From: Chryseobacterium vaccae
GTDB lineage: Bacteria; Bacteroidota; Bacteroidia; Flavobacteriales; Weeksellaceae
DNA: 64,000 nucleotides
NCBI RefSeq assembly: GCF_009602705.1
Contig: NZ_VSWH01000001.1
Span: 2,294,001-2,358,000, forward strand
Direction of reading: 5' to 3'
Below the pieces are notes generated by a model that saw nothing but the letters and a program-made list of their open reading frames with translations, searched no databases and was not told the DNA's origin. Positions 43,931 to 52,979 of this stretch are shown here, in pieces (position 1 is the stretch's first letter; every line of letters starts with the position of its first letter). The position numbers and the translations under genes were made by a program.

Positions 43931-44049
43931 AGTAATTATTATATTTTGATTGGTTTATATTAATGCAGCCTTACCGCTGATAACCAAATATACTTCATTG
44001 TGTCTATACTATATCTATAATTTCCCGAAATTAACGTTCAAAAAATATA

Positions 44050-44077
44050 AAAAACAACCCGGCTTAAAAAGCCGGGC
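44050..44077 (-). terminator. Terminator of the erythromycin-esterase-like gene
   Basis: CCCGGCTT pairs with AAGCCGGG across AAA, with A-runs on the left that form the reverse-strand T-run, 31 bp past the stop. Confidence 0.8.
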
Positions 44078-44107
44078 CATCAAGAGATTGATTATAAATG
44101 TCTGGCA

Positions 44108-45370
44108 TTAACTGCCGGTTAAGTGTTCTGCTGCATTCGTATTTTTAATAAAGATAAGTCCGTCAAAACATTCATTCAGTTTTAAGGGTTCTGTAATGGT
44201 AAACTTTTCTGTTTCCGGTGTGATTGGACCATATCCTACAAACCTTGCTTTGAAAGATTTTCCATAAAATCCTGTGTTATCTTTTTGAAAATCTGTAAAA
44301 TAATTTCCTGCATTTTTCTGTCTCAGTTTTTCTTCCCAACTGTCTTCCAGTAATTTTGGAAGAGGATAAGAAGTGTATTTATTATTTTTCACAGCACGGG
44401 GGTCTGTTGTTGCGCTGTAAGTTCCGGATGCCGTAAATGTGCCCAGCGCATAATATTCTTTTCCATATTTCTTTTTTATATATCCTCCCATTCCGTCTAC
44501 CAGAATCGGTTTCAATGCGACATGAGCGTTATGGGCAAAAAGGATCATTTTTTTATGATATACTGATTGAATTTTACCGATCATATCGGCCATAATCCGG
44601 TCCCTGGAGACATCATAGTTCTTTTTACCGGCTTCATAGGGAATTTCAAAGCCAAGCTGAAGGTTATAAAGAGCAAGTTCAGCATCTCTTCCTATTTTAC
44701 CGCCATAAATACTGTCTATTTTCTTTGCCAGCATATACCCTTCTGTTCCGTTCTTAATCACGGCCTTCATATCCAGTTTGAAAGAGGGATCATTTTGTTT
44801 TTCCCACATTTCATCCTGAAATACAGCTTTCTTTTTAAGCTCATCTGCAATTTCGGAATATTGTTTTTCTTTAACTTCAGATTTTTCGAGCATTCTGGCG
44901 CTGTTTTCCAAAGAATTGGTATCGAACCCTGAAATAATGACTTTATCTTTATGGTTTTTGTTGTAAACTCTTATCCAGCCCAGTAGATTTTCGATTTCTT
45001 TTGTCTGCCAGATGGAGGTTATATAATTTTTTAATACATCTTTCAAATCGGTATCTGAGTTAAGAGCATCATTCAGAAAAGCAGCATCACCATAGGCACT
45101 TTCAAATGCAACGATTTTAAAATCATTTTTATCAATAAGGTTTTTTGAAATTTCACTTCTGATCTCATTAAATTCTTTTGTTCCGTGGGTTCCTTCTCCC
45201 AACCCGACAATGGTGTAGTCTTTAAGACTCCCGCTGATATTTTTTACTGCTTTATTCAGGCTTCTGCTGTCTGTTAGCTGTGACGGAATCTGTATTTCTG
45301 ATTTCTTGTCTTGTGAAAAACCCAATGCAGAGACCAGCATCAGATTGAGTAACAAATATTTTTTTAACAT
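44108..45370 (-). CDS. Erythromycin esterase family protein, exported
   Basis: A 420-residue protein with a signal peptide ending LGFSQ (about residue 20). Catalytic-type features of the EreA fold: GLGEGTHGTKEFNEIR (about residues 55-70, Glu and His), FESAYGDA (about residues 90-97) and a later His in LFAHNAHVAL (about residues 270-279). Members hydrolyse esters or other bonds; only a few act on macrolides. It is transcribed on its own, with a terminator after it. Confidence 0.75.
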   Translation of the reverse strand: MLKKYLLLNLMLVSALGFSQDKKSEIQIPSQLTDSRSLNKAVKNISGSLKDYTIVGLGEGTHGTKEFNEIRSEISKNLIDKNDFKIVAFESAYGDAAFLNDALNSDTDLKDVLKNYITSIWQTKEIENLLGWIRVYNKNHKDKVIISGFDTNSLENSARMLEKSEVKEKQYSEIADELKKKAVFQDEMWEKQNDPSFKLDMKAVIKNGTEGYMLAKKIDSIYGGKIGRDAELALYNLQLGFEIPYEAGKKNYDVSRDRIMADMIGKIQSVYHKKMILFAHNAHVALKPILVDGMGGYIKKKYGKEYYALGTFTASGTYSATTDPRAVKNNKYTSYPLPKLLEDSWEEKLRQKNAGNYFTDFQKDNTGFYGKSFKARFVGYGPITPETEKFTITEPLKLNECFDGLIFIKNTNAAEHLTGS

Positions 45371-45534
45371 AGCAATTATCTTAATCCGAAGGCCTTTTTC
45401 TTTTGCATATTCTGTGAGGGCCTTCTATCAGGGGTAAATTTACATAAATAAATTATAGAAACCCTTCTCTTTAAATCCCGTTAACCTATCATTAACCTAA
45501 CCAATACTTGAGTTCGGGTTAAGCAGGTTAAGAT

Positions 45535-45625
45535 TAATAACCGGAAGAGGAAACAAGGAAACTGGAAGTTACTTTTAGCTATAGATATTAAAGACCACTG
45601 TACAATCAAATTACTTAAAATTACC
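45535..45625. repeat. GGAAG-type intergenic repeat, copy 3
   Basis: CCGGAAGAGGAAACAAGGAA, then CTGGAAGTTACTTTTAGC, TATAGATATTAAAGACC and TACAATCAAATTAC parallel the copy at 21321-21475 block by block with scattered substitutions. No gene is seen in the rest of 45371-45633. Confidence 0.6.
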
Positions 45626-45633
45626 TTCAGTTA

Positions 45634-46020
45634 TTAGGATAGTTGTTCAAGCCAGTCGCTTTCCAGTCTTCTGATCTTTTGTGTTTCTTTATCAAATAAC
45701 ACCCACAGCGTATGGGAATCTACCACCAGCTGATCATTGCAGTAGAATTCAACTTTTCTGGGCTGCCGGATCCCTTCCGGATCTTTTGGATATGTTTTTA
45801 CAGTGATGGCATCTCCTAAATAAACCTGTTTTTTGTATTGTATATGGTGGTCAACCAGCATCCAGACATCATTCGCGTATTCTGTCTTATCTTTCAGAAG
45901 CTCCCAATGTTCTGCGGCTACATCTTCTACCCAATGAACATACTGTACATTGTTAACATGATTATTCTGATCAATATGGGCTTCTGTTACTTTTATCTGC
46001 TTTTCATAGACTAGATTCAT
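45634..46020 (-). CDS. Acyl-CoA thioesterase (hot-dog fold)
   Basis: A 128-residue cytosolic thioesterase of the 4-hydroxybenzoyl-CoA/YbgC type. The active-site region is visible as HIDQNNHVNNVQYVHWVED (about residues 15-33), with the catalytic Asp and conserved His, followed by a beta-rich second half. Single hot-dog domain, expected to work as a dimer or tetramer. Substrate unknown. Isolated gene. Confidence 0.8.
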   Translation of the reverse strand: MNLVYEKQIKVTEAHIDQNNHVNNVQYVHWVEDVAAEHWELLKDKTEYANDVWMLVDHHIQYKKQVYLGDAITVKTYPKDPEGIRQPRKVEFYCNDQLVVDSHTLWVLFDKETQKIRRLESDWLEQLS

Positions 46021-46081
46021 TTCTAAAAAATTTATTCAAATGTATAAAACATCTGAATAAATCCGTACCAACAGAAGGAAT

Positions 46082-46118
46082 AAAAAAACGGAATCAGATA
46101 GTCATCCGATTCCGTTTT
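46082..46118 (-). terminator. Terminator of the OmpH-like gene
   Basis: AAAACGGAATC pairs with GATTCCGTTTT, 20 bp past the stop; A-run on the left gives the reverse-strand T-run. Confidence 0.8.
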
Positions 46119-46137
46119 CAATATTAATTTAAAAACA

Positions 46138-46707
46138 TTATTTTTTTGCAGCCGGCTTAGCAGTCGTTGCTGAAGCTCCCAGTTTAGTTTTTACGATAGA
46201 TGTGATATCTTCGCTTCCATCTGTATAAATAAGATTGTTTGCTCCTTGTGCAGCAACATCAAATACATAACTCAGATTTCTTTCTTTAGCCACAGTAAAG
46301 ATTGCTGTCTTTACCTTTTGCTGTATTGGATTAACCAGTTCATTTTGTTTAGCAGCAATATCTTTAGCAGCCTGTGCTCTGGTTTCCTCTATCTTTTTAC
46401 CTAAAGTTTCAAGTTCCGTTTGCGCAGCCATCAGTTCTTTAGTCACTGTTTCTTTATTAGCCTCACTTAATGTTTTCTCTTTATCCTGTGCTGCCTTTAG
46501 TTTTGTCTGGTATTGGCTGATCAATTTTTCAATCTCAGCCTGCTTAGTCTTAGACAGGGTCTCAATAGTTGTATTGGCTGTTTTCACTTCAGTTAAACTT
46601 TCAAATACATCATTAGTGTCTACACTTCCTATTTTCTGTTGAGCATTCGCAGCATTGGCAGTCAGCATTAATCCTGCAGCAATAAAAAATCCTTTAATTA
46701 GTTTCAT
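46138..46707 (-). CDS. OmpH/Skp-like periplasmic chaperone
   Basis: About 189 residues. I chose ATG at 46705-46707 because the product then begins with a classic signal peptide (MKLIKGFFIAAGLMLTANA, ending NAQQ); a Met 7 codons upstream adds a charged extension. The mature part is IGSVDTNDVFESL, then a long Lys/Glu/Ala-rich coiled coil (about residues 50-130), as in Skp trimers that guard unfolded outer-membrane proteins. The tail is Ala/Lys-rich. Skp-like proteins normally sit next to bamA; here the gene is alone. Confidence 0.8.
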   Translation of the reverse strand: MKLIKGFFIAAGLMLTANAANAQQKIGSVDTNDVFESLTEVKTANTTIETLSKTKQAEIEKLISQYQTKLKAAQDKEKTLSEANKETVTKELMAAQTELETLGKKIEETRAQAAKDIAAKQNELVNPIQQKVKTAIFTVAKERNLSYVFDVAAQGANNLIYTDGSEDITSIVKTKLGASATTAKPAAKK

Positions 46708-46841
46708 TTTTTTTATAGTTTTTTCCAAAAAAATCCGTTTTTTTTCGCGTTCAAATATAATACATATTTTTAATAGTTATTACCTGGTTTTCATTCTCAT
46801 TCAGGAACGAATATAAATTACTGAAAATCAAATTAAAAAAC

Positions 46842-46870
46842 TCAAAAAACCTTCTCAAAACGAGAAGGCT
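46842..46870 (-). terminator. Terminator of aceBA
   Basis: CCTTCTC pairs with GAGAAGG across AAAAC, with an A-run on the left, 27 bp past the aceA stop. Confidence 0.8.
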
Positions 46871-46896
46871 TACATCAGAAAAATATGGAAAAATGA

Positions 46897-48177
46897 TTAA
46901 TGAAATTGTGCAGTTTCTGTAGAATCTTTCATGGCTACTGTTGCAGAGGAGCCGTTGGTCACCACATTCTGAATTTCGTCAAAATATCCCGTTCCCACGA
47001 ATGATTGGTGTTTTACCGCCCTGAATCCTTTCTGCTGAAGGGCAAACTCACGCTCCTGAAGCTCTGAATATCCGGCCATTCCCTTTTCTTTATAGGCTAA
47101 AGCCAGCTCAAACATAGATGTGTTCAGCGCATGGAAACCAGCCAGTGTAATGAACTGGAATTTGTAGCCCATTTTGGCCAGCTCTTCACGGAAACTGCCC
47201 ATTTCTTCAACACTCAGTTTTGCGGCCCAGTTGAATGATGGTGAGCAGTTGTAAGCTAACATTTTCCCCGGAAACTGCGCATGAATTCCTTCTGCAAATT
47301 TTCTGGCCTGTTCCAGATCCGGATTAGAAGTCTCCATCCAGATAAGATCTGCGTAAGGGGCATAAGAAAGACCGCGGTCTATTCCCTGCTCTACTCCGTT
47401 TCTTACGACATAAAAACCTTCGGAGGTTCTTTCGCCTGTTACAAATTTTTTATCTCTGTCATCTATATCTGAAGTCAGAAGATCTGCTGCATCTGCGTCT
47501 GTTCTTGCCACAATTACACTTGGCACTCCTAATACATCTGCGGCAAGACGGGCTGCCACCAGTTTATTTATGGCTTCCTGAGTAGGAACCAGAACTTTTC
47601 CGCCCAGATGTCCGCATTTTTTAGCAGAAGAAAGCTGGTCTTCAAAGTGTACTCCGGCTGCTCCGGCTTCAATCATCTGTTTCATCAGTTCAAAAGCATT
47701 GAGATTTCCTCCGAACCCGGCCTCTGCATCGGCAACAATCGGAACAAGGTATTCCCTGTCTCCGCTTCCGTTGACAGACTGGATCTGATCTGCTCTCAAT
47801 AAAGCATTATTGATCTTTTTCACTACAGAAGGTACTGAGTTGGCTGGATACAATGACTGATCCGGATACATTTCTCCGGAAAGATTGGCATCTGCTGCCA
47901 CCTGCCATCCGGAAAGATAGATAGCTTCAAGACCTGCATCAACTTCCTGAACGGCCTGATTTCCTGTAAGAGCACCAAGCCCTGCTACATAATCCTGGTT
48001 ATTTAATTTATCCCAAAGCTTTGCAGACATTTCTGTCGCAATGGTATAATCAATTTTATAAGAGCCACGAAGTTTAAGCACTTCTTCAGCCGTATAGGTT
48101 CTTTTTACCCCGTTCCAGCGTGGATTGTTCAACCAATCCTGCTCTAATGCGTGGATTTGTTCTTGTTTTGTTTTCAT
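46897..48177 (-). CDS. aceA: Isocitrate lyase
   Basis: Glyoxylate-shunt enzyme of 426 residues that splits isocitrate into succinate and glyoxylate. The catalytic loop KKCGHLGGK is at about residues 187-195, preceded by metal-binding acidic residues in [10 protein letters not shown] (about residues 149-158). The C-terminal SPSFNW segment is also conserved. Normal length. It is the second gene of the reverse-strand aceB-aceA operon (63 bp gap) and presumably controlled by the divergent regulator beyond aceB. Confidence 0.95.
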   Translation of the reverse strand: MKTKQEQIHALEQDWLNNPRWNGVKRTYTAEEVLKLRGSYKIDYTIATEMSAKLWDKLNNQDYVAGLGALTGNQAVQEVDAGLEAIYLSGWQVAADANLSGEMYPDQSLYPANSVPSVVKKINNALLRADQIQSVNGSGDREYLVPIVADAEAGFGGNLNAFELMKQMIEAGAAGVHFEDQLSSAKKCGHLGGKVLVPTQEAINKLVAARLAADVLGVPSVIVARTDADAADLLTSDIDDRDKKFVTGERTSEGFYVVRNGVEQGIDRGLSYAPYADLIWMETSNPDLEQARKFAEGIHAQFPGKMLAYNCSPSFNWAAKLSVEEMGSFREELAKMGYKFQFITLAGFHALNTSMFELALAYKEKGMAGYSELQEREFALQQKGFRAVKHQSFVGTGYFDEIQNVVTNGSSATVAMKDSTETAQFH

Positions 48178-48240
48178 AATATTTGGATTTTTAGATTAAG
48201 AGGAATGAGTTTGAGGATTGTTTCAAACTTTGTTTGGGGT

Positions 48241-49818
48241 TCAGTCAATAAAAGGATATGCTTTCAGGGTCAGAAATTCTTCAAATTTTTCAGAGAAAAC
48301 GAGTTCATTGAAAAGTTCTTTGGCCAGATTGAATTTCCCGTTTTTAAATCGGTTTTCTCCGATATATTTTTCGATATGGCCTATTTCTTCTGCTTCCCAC
48401 TGGAGAATCATTTCACGGGTAACGATTCTACCATCGCTTAGTTCTGCTTCATTTTTCAGCCATTGCCACAGCTGGGTTCTGGAGATCTCAGCAGTGGCAG
48501 CATCTTCCATCAGATTATAAATGGCGGCAGCTCCTGCTCCCATTAGCCAGCTTTCCAGGTAAAGGATTCCTATATTGATATTTTTCCTGACTCCTTTTTC
48601 GGTAATTTCACCCTGAGGAACTTCCAGCAGATCATTTTCTTTGATATGGTATTCAAATTTTTCATCAATCTGATTGGCTTCGGGCATATATTGATCAAAC
48701 ACTTCCATGGCAACCTGCACCAAAGCAGGATGGGCTACCCAGGTTCCGTCATGACCGTTTTTTACTTCACGCTCTTTGTCACCTCTCACTTTTTCGAAAG
48801 CAATTGTATTGGCTTCCTCATCATCTTTTACGGGAATCTGTGCCGCCATCCCTCCTACTGCATGAACATTTCTTTTATGGCAGATCTCAATAACTCTTTT
48901 GGAATAAGCACTCATAAATGGTGATGCCATGGTTACCTGATCCCTGTCAGGCACCATAAATCCGGGCAGGTTTCTGAATTTTTTAATATAGGAGAAAATA
49001 TAATCCCACCGTCCGCAGTTGAGTCCGGAACTGTGATCTTTCAATTCGTACAGAATTTCATCAATCTGAAATGAAGCGGTAATGGTTTCTATTAAAACTG
49101 TCGCTTTAATGGTTCCGTTGGCAATTCCTAAATAATTCTGGGCAAAAACAAATACATCATTCCACCAGCGTGCTTCTTTATAATGTTCCAATTTAGGCAG
49201 GTAAAAGTATGGTCCGCTTCCATTTTTCAAAAGCTGTTGTGAATTATTGAAGAAATACATTCCAAAATCGATCAGTGAGCCTGAAGCTTCTTCTCCACCA
49301 ATTTCAACATGTTTTTCCGGAAGATGTAATCCTCTCGGACGTACGAGAAGTACGGCTGTTTTCTCATTAAGCTTATACGATTTTCCATTTTCAGCTGTAA
49401 AATCAATATTTCTTCTTACCGCATCGGCCAGATTGATCTGTCCCTGAATGCAGTTTTCCCAAGTTGGCGAGCTGCTGTCTTCAAAATCTGCCATAAAGGT
49501 TTTTGCTCCTGAATTCAGTGCATTGATGATCATCTTTCGGTCTACAGGTCCTGTGATTTCTACTCTTCTGTCCAGTAGATCTTCCGGAAGAGGCGCACAG
49601 GTCCAGTCTGCATTTCGGATGCCTTCTGTTTCAGATAAAAATTCCGGCATTTTCCCCTGATCCAATTCTGACTGTGTTTTTTTTCTGTCTTCTAAAAGTT
49701 CCAGCCTTCTTTCATTAAAATTCTGATGTAAGGCAATCAGAAAATCGGTAAGATCAGGAGTAAAAACTGCTTCAAACTGCTTCTGAGCCTTTATTTTGAA
49801 TTGTGTTTTGGTTTCCAT
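48241..49818 (-). CDS. aceB: Malate synthase A
   Basis: Condenses glyoxylate with acetyl-CoA to malate. About 525 residues, the A form. I chose ATG at 49816-49818 (METKTQFKIKAQ); a longer frame from 49869 adds 17 residues that overlap the promoter region. Conserved parts include RPRGLHLPEKH (about residues 163-173), ETITASFQIDEILYEL (about 250-265), NCGRWDYIFSYIK (about 270-282) and the catalytic Asp region near MEDAATAEISR. First gene of the operon with aceA. Confidence 0.93.
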   Translation of the reverse strand: METKTQFKIKAQKQFEAVFTPDLTDFLIALHQNFNERRLELLEDRKKTQSELDQGKMPEFLSETEGIRNADWTCAPLPEDLLDRRVEITGPVDRKMIINALNSGAKTFMADFEDSSSPTWENCIQGQINLADAVRRNIDFTAENGKSYKLNEKTAVLLVRPRGLHLPEKHVEIGGEEASGSLIDFGMYFFNNSQQLLKNGSGPYFYLPKLEHYKEARWWNDVFVFAQNYLGIANGTIKATVLIETITASFQIDEILYELKDHSSGLNCGRWDYIFSYIKKFRNLPGFMVPDRDQVTMASPFMSAYSKRVIEICHKRNVHAVGGMAAQIPVKDDEEANTIAFEKVRGDKEREVKNGHDGTWVAHPALVQVAMEVFDQYMPEANQIDEKFEYHIKENDLLEVPQGEITEKGVRKNINIGILYLESWLMGAGAAAIYNLMEDAATAEISRTQLWQWLKNEAELSDGRIVTREMILQWEAEEIGHIEKYIGENRFKNGKFNLAKELFNELVFSEKFEEFLTLKAYPFID

Positions 49819-49846
49819 ATTATGCTGATTTTGTGTTTTGACATTA

Positions 49847-49854
49847 CAAACATA
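49847..49854 (-). promoter_or_regulatory. -7 box of aceBA
   Basis: CAAACATA on the plus strand reads TATGTTTG on the reverse strand, matching TAnnTTTG, 28 bp upstream of the aceB start. The palindrome at 49873-49888 lies at the expected -33 side. Confidence 0.5.
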
Positions 49855-49872
49855 AATAAAAATTTTCACAAA

Positions 49873-49888
49873 TAGCGAACGTTCGCTA
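49873..49888. promoter_or_regulatory. Perfect 16-bp palindrome, putative operator
   Basis: TAGCGAACGTTCGCTA is a perfect palindrome between aceB and the divergent regulator. It overlaps or flanks the -33 region of aceBA. Related half-sites GCGAATAACCGC follow at about 49911-49922, near the regulator's own promoter. Binding by that regulator is inference. Confidence 0.65.
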
Positions 49889-49931
49889 AATATTTTAAAA
49901 ATTTATTATGCGAATAACCGCAATCATTATT

Positions 49932-49939
49932 TATATTTG
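49932..49939 (+). promoter_or_regulatory. -7 box of the RamB-like regulator
   Basis: TATATTTG matches TAnnTTTG and ends 3 bp before the ATG at 49943, which implies a leaderless transcript. Confidence 0.5.
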
Positions 49940-49942
49940 AAC

Positions 49943-51421
49943 ATGAATTCAGAAAGTGATTATATCAAAACGGTTTTCGGACTGAAGCTGAAACAGCTGA
50001 GACAAAAGAAAAACTGGTCTCTTCAGGATCTTGCAGTAAAAACAGGATTATCTAAATCTTATCTCAACGAGATCGAGAATGGAAAAAAATATCCGAAACA
50101 TGACAAAATCATCCAGCTTTCAGAATCACTGAACTGTACTTTTGATGATCTGGTTTCTACCAAACTGGACAAAAGCCTGGCTCCTTTTAATGAAATCCTC
50201 CAGTCTGATTTTTTTAAGGAAATTCCGCTGGAACTCTTTGGTATTAATAAAAACAACCTCATCAGTATCATCAGTGATGCGCCTAAAAAGGTAACCGCTT
50301 TTATTAATGCACTGATTGAGATCTCCCAGAATTATAATTTAGGAAAGGAACGTTTTTATTTTGCCGTACTGCGATCTTTCCAGGAGTTATATGACAATTA
50401 TTTTCCTGAAATTGAAGAAAAAGCAACAGAATTTGCCCAGAAAAATGAGCTGGATATCAGCAAAGATCTTCGGGATTCTGTTCTGGAGCATATCCTTACT
50501 GAAAAATTCAGATACAGCATCCGTTCTGAAGATTTTGAACAATTCGGGACACTGGGAAACCTCCGTTCTCTGTTCATTCCTGAAAAAAAATTGCTTTTAC
50601 TCAATCGAAAACTGGAAAAGGATCAAAGAACATTTATTCTGGCCAAAGAGATCGGGTTCAATGTTCTGGAATTAAAAATCCGTCCTAATACTTACTCTTG
50701 GCTGGATTTTGGAAGCTTTGAGGAAATTCTCAACAATTTTTACGCCTCCTATTTTGCGGGTGCTTTACTTATTTCTAAAAAGAAAGTAACTGAAAAGGTT
50801 TCTGACTTTTTCCTGCAGCACGAATGGACCTCCGGAAATTTTGAAAAGCTCATCCAGGACTTTACGGATTCTCCTGAGACTTTTTATTACAGGCTCACCA
50901 ATATCCTTTCTTCCGAACTTGGGATTAAAGACCTGTTTTACCTCTGTCTGGTTAAGAAAAAAGATTCGGATAAAATCCAGATCCTGAAAGAACTTCATCT
51001 GAATCATCAGCAGGCCCCTCATGCCAATGCGACCAACGAACATTACTGCCGAAGATGGATTGCCGTTAAAAACCTACATCTTTTAAAGGAAAATGAAACG
51101 CTTACAGATGCTCAGATCTCGCATTACAAAGATCAGGGGGTAAGTTATCTGGTGATTTCCACTTCGCAGAAAAACCCGTTTTCGGATGGCAGCAACCGAA
51201 GCTACTGTCTGGGTATTTTACTGAATTCTCAAACGATTAAAAAAATCAGTTTTATAAAGTCGCCGTCATTAAAAACCGTAAATGTAGGAGTCACCTGTGA
51301 ATCCTGCAGCATAGCCGATTGTGAAGTAAGACAGGCTCCTCCGGTACGGCTGGAAAAGGAACATTTTAACCGGAACATGAAAAATGCAATTGAGAGAATC
51401 AGGAAAACTATTGAAGAATAA
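49943..51421 (+). CDS. XRE-family regulator, RamB/ScfR-like
   Basis: A 492-residue DNA-binding protein. The N-terminal XRE helix-turn-helix is clear (LKLKQLRQKKNWSLQDLAVK, then SKSYLNEIENG, about residues 9-50). A long middle region follows that resembles the IrrE-like (ImmA/DUF955) domain, and a C-terminal segment with CESCSIADCEVR (four cysteines near residue 460) fits the DUF2083 type. This architecture is that of RamB, which controls the glyoxylate cycle genes in Corynebacterium. Placed divergently from aceB, it is the likely regulator of aceBA. The ATG at 49943 is preferred to a TTG two codons earlier. Confidence 0.85.
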   Translation: MNSESDYIKTVFGLKLKQLRQKKNWSLQDLAVKTGLSKSYLNEIENGKKYPKHDKIIQLSESLNCTFDDLVSTKLDKSLAPFNEILQSDFFKEIPLELFGINKNNLISIISDAPKKVTAFINALIEISQNYNLGKERFYFAVLRSFQELYDNYFPEIEEKATEFAQKNELDISKDLRDSVLEHILTEKFRYSIRSEDFEQFGTLGNLRSLFIPEKKLLLLNRKLEKDQRTFILAKEIGFNVLELKIRPNTYSWLDFGSFEEILNNFYASYFAGALLISKKKVTEKVSDFFLQHEWTSGNFEKLIQDFTDSPETFYYRLTNILSSELGIKDLFYLCLVKKKDSDKIQILKELHLNHQQAPHANATNEHYCRRWIAVKNLHLLKENETLTDAQISHYKDQGVSYLVISTSQKNPFSDGSNRSYCLGILLNSQTIKKISFIKSPSLKTVNVGVTCESCSIADCEVRQAPPVRLEKEHFNRNMKNAIERIRKTIEE

Positions 51422-51498
51422 GAAAGCTTAATCGTTTAAAGGCAACAGGTTGCGAATGTTATCACTAATTATTAACTTCCAGTTTCTAAAAAACACCA

Positions 51499-52152
51499 AT
51501 GATACTAGATTTATTTTTCCCGAACCGGTGCATCAACTGCAACCGGATCATTGAAGCAGATCTTCTGGTCTGTGATCTGTGTTTTGCGCAGATTAATTTT
51601 ACTCATTCTGATTACTTTGGAGAAAACAGCATTAAAGAACAATGCAGACTTTTATTTCCTGCTGAGAATACGTATGGCCTGATGCAGTTTGAAAAAGAAG
51701 GATTAAGCCGGAAGATTATTCATGAACTGAAATATAAAGGCAGGGAAAACGCAGGAAAAGTTATTGCTTCATGGACTATAGAACGCCTGGATTTTAAAGG
51801 AGAAAAACCTGACCTTCTGGCTCCTGTTCCACTTCACCAGAAAAAGCTCAGAGAAAGAGGTTACAACCAGCTTCATTTATATACCAGGACCTTGTCAGAA
51901 TTTTATAATATTCCTTATGATTTCAGTCTGGTTAAGAGAAACTATTATTCAAAGGCACAGGCTTTAAAGGATAAAAAACACCGGCTGGAAACAGCGGCGG
52001 CTTTTTCTCTCACGAAAGAAATTACCGGGAAGCACATCCTTCTGATTGACGATGTTTTCACCACAGGAAATACAGTTTCATCCATTGCCTGGGAGTTCCT
52101 GAATGCAGGAGATAATAAAGTGAGCGTTCTGGTAATGGCTGTAGATGTGTAG
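51499..52152 (+). CDS. ComF family protein (phosphoribosyltransferase-like)
   Basis: A 217-residue cytosolic protein of the ComF family linked to DNA uptake or use of DNA. N-terminal zinc knuckle CINCNRIIEADLLVCDLC (residues about 11-28) and a C-terminal type I phosphoribosyltransferase domain with PRPP loop LLIDDVFTTGNTVSS (about residues 176-190). Length is typical. The actual step it performs is unknown. No competence genes are near it. Confidence 0.88.
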   Translation: MILDLFFPNRCINCNRIIEADLLVCDLCFAQINFTHSDYFGENSIKEQCRLLFPAENTYGLMQFEKEGLSRKIIHELKYKGRENAGKVIASWTIERLDFKGEKPDLLAPVPLHQKKLRERGYNQLHLYTRTLSEFYNIPYDFSLVKRNYYSKAQALKDKKHRLETAAAFSLTKEITGKHILLIDDVFTTGNTVSSIAWEFLNAGDNKVSVLVMAVDV

Positions 52153-52284
52153 ATCAGGAGGCAGGTAATAGCTTGCAGGCTGTAAATAGCATCCATTTTT
52201 CAGGCTTTTATTTCTTTCAAAATGATTCATTTTCCTTTTTTTCTCTTCCGATTCTTTTTCCTAATTTCGGGCAAACTCATGATC

Positions 52285-52974
52285 ATGAAAAATCTACTGT
52301 TACTGCATGGTGCTTTGGGGCACACCGACCTGTTCAATCCTTATCTGGAACAGATGTCAAAACACTTTACTATCCATACTTTTTTATTCTCAGGACACGG
52401 TAAAACGGAACTGCCTGAAAATGGCATCACCGTAGAGAAATATACTGAAGAGCTGATGAATTATCTGGCACAGAATCAACTGGAAAATGTTGATATTTTA
52501 GGCCACAGTATGGGCGGTTATGTTGCTCTGTGCGGAGCCCTGCAATATCCCGGAAAAATTAATTCTGTAATAACTTTGGGAACAAAATTCAACTGGACGG
52601 AGGAACAGGCTTTACAGGAAAGTAAAATGCTTGACCCTGAAGTTATTCTTTCAAAAATTCCGAAATATGCGGAACAATTAGAAAGCCAGCATGGTACGGC
52701 ATGGAAACAGCTTCTTCCTTCTATTGCCGGCATGATGATTTCTCTTGGTAAAAATCCTCCCCTGAATGAAAAGAGCCTTTCTTCGATTGATATTCCGGTA
52801 CAGATTATGACGGGAGATCAGGATCAGATGGTGAGTATAGAGGAAAGTGTAAATGCTTCCCGTTCTATTCCTAATGCAAAATTGGCCATACTTCCGGATA
52901 CCAAGCATCCTATGGAAAGAGTACGGCCAAATTTATTATTGGGTCTGATGAAAGATTTCTGGAATCTTTCTTAA
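52285..52974 (+). CDS. Alpha/beta hydrolase
   Basis: A 229-residue hydrolase of the abhydrolase superfamily. Start chosen at ATG 52285 (MKNLLLLHGALGHTD); an ATG 6 bp upstream and a frame from 52222 with a hydrophobic N-terminus are alternatives. Nucleophile motif GHSMGG (Ser at about residue 74), an Asp in MTGDQDQM (about residue 177), and His in DTKHPME (about residue 206) complete a Ser-Asp-His set. Substrate unknown. It converges with upp, and the two stops are 5 bp apart. Confidence 0.8.
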   Translation: MKNLLLLHGALGHTDLFNPYLEQMSKHFTIHTFLFSGHGKTELPENGITVEKYTEELMNYLAQNQLENVDILGHSMGGYVALCGALQYPGKINSVITLGTKFNWTEEQALQESKMLDPEVILSKIPKYAEQLESQHGTAWKQLLPSIAGMMISLGKNPPLNEKSLSSIDIPVQIMTGDQDQMVSIEESVNASRSIPNAKLAILPDTKHPMERVRPNLLLGLMKDFWNLS

Positions 52975-52979
52975 GTTTT

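Noticed and set aside
44567..44932. Plus-strand frame of 121 codons opposite the erythromycin-esterase-like gene
   Set aside because: Antisense shadow; no plausible motif.
44108..45370. A macrolide resistance gene
   Set aside because: Only family-level motifs of the EreA fold are visible and the protein is exported, so resistance is not supported.
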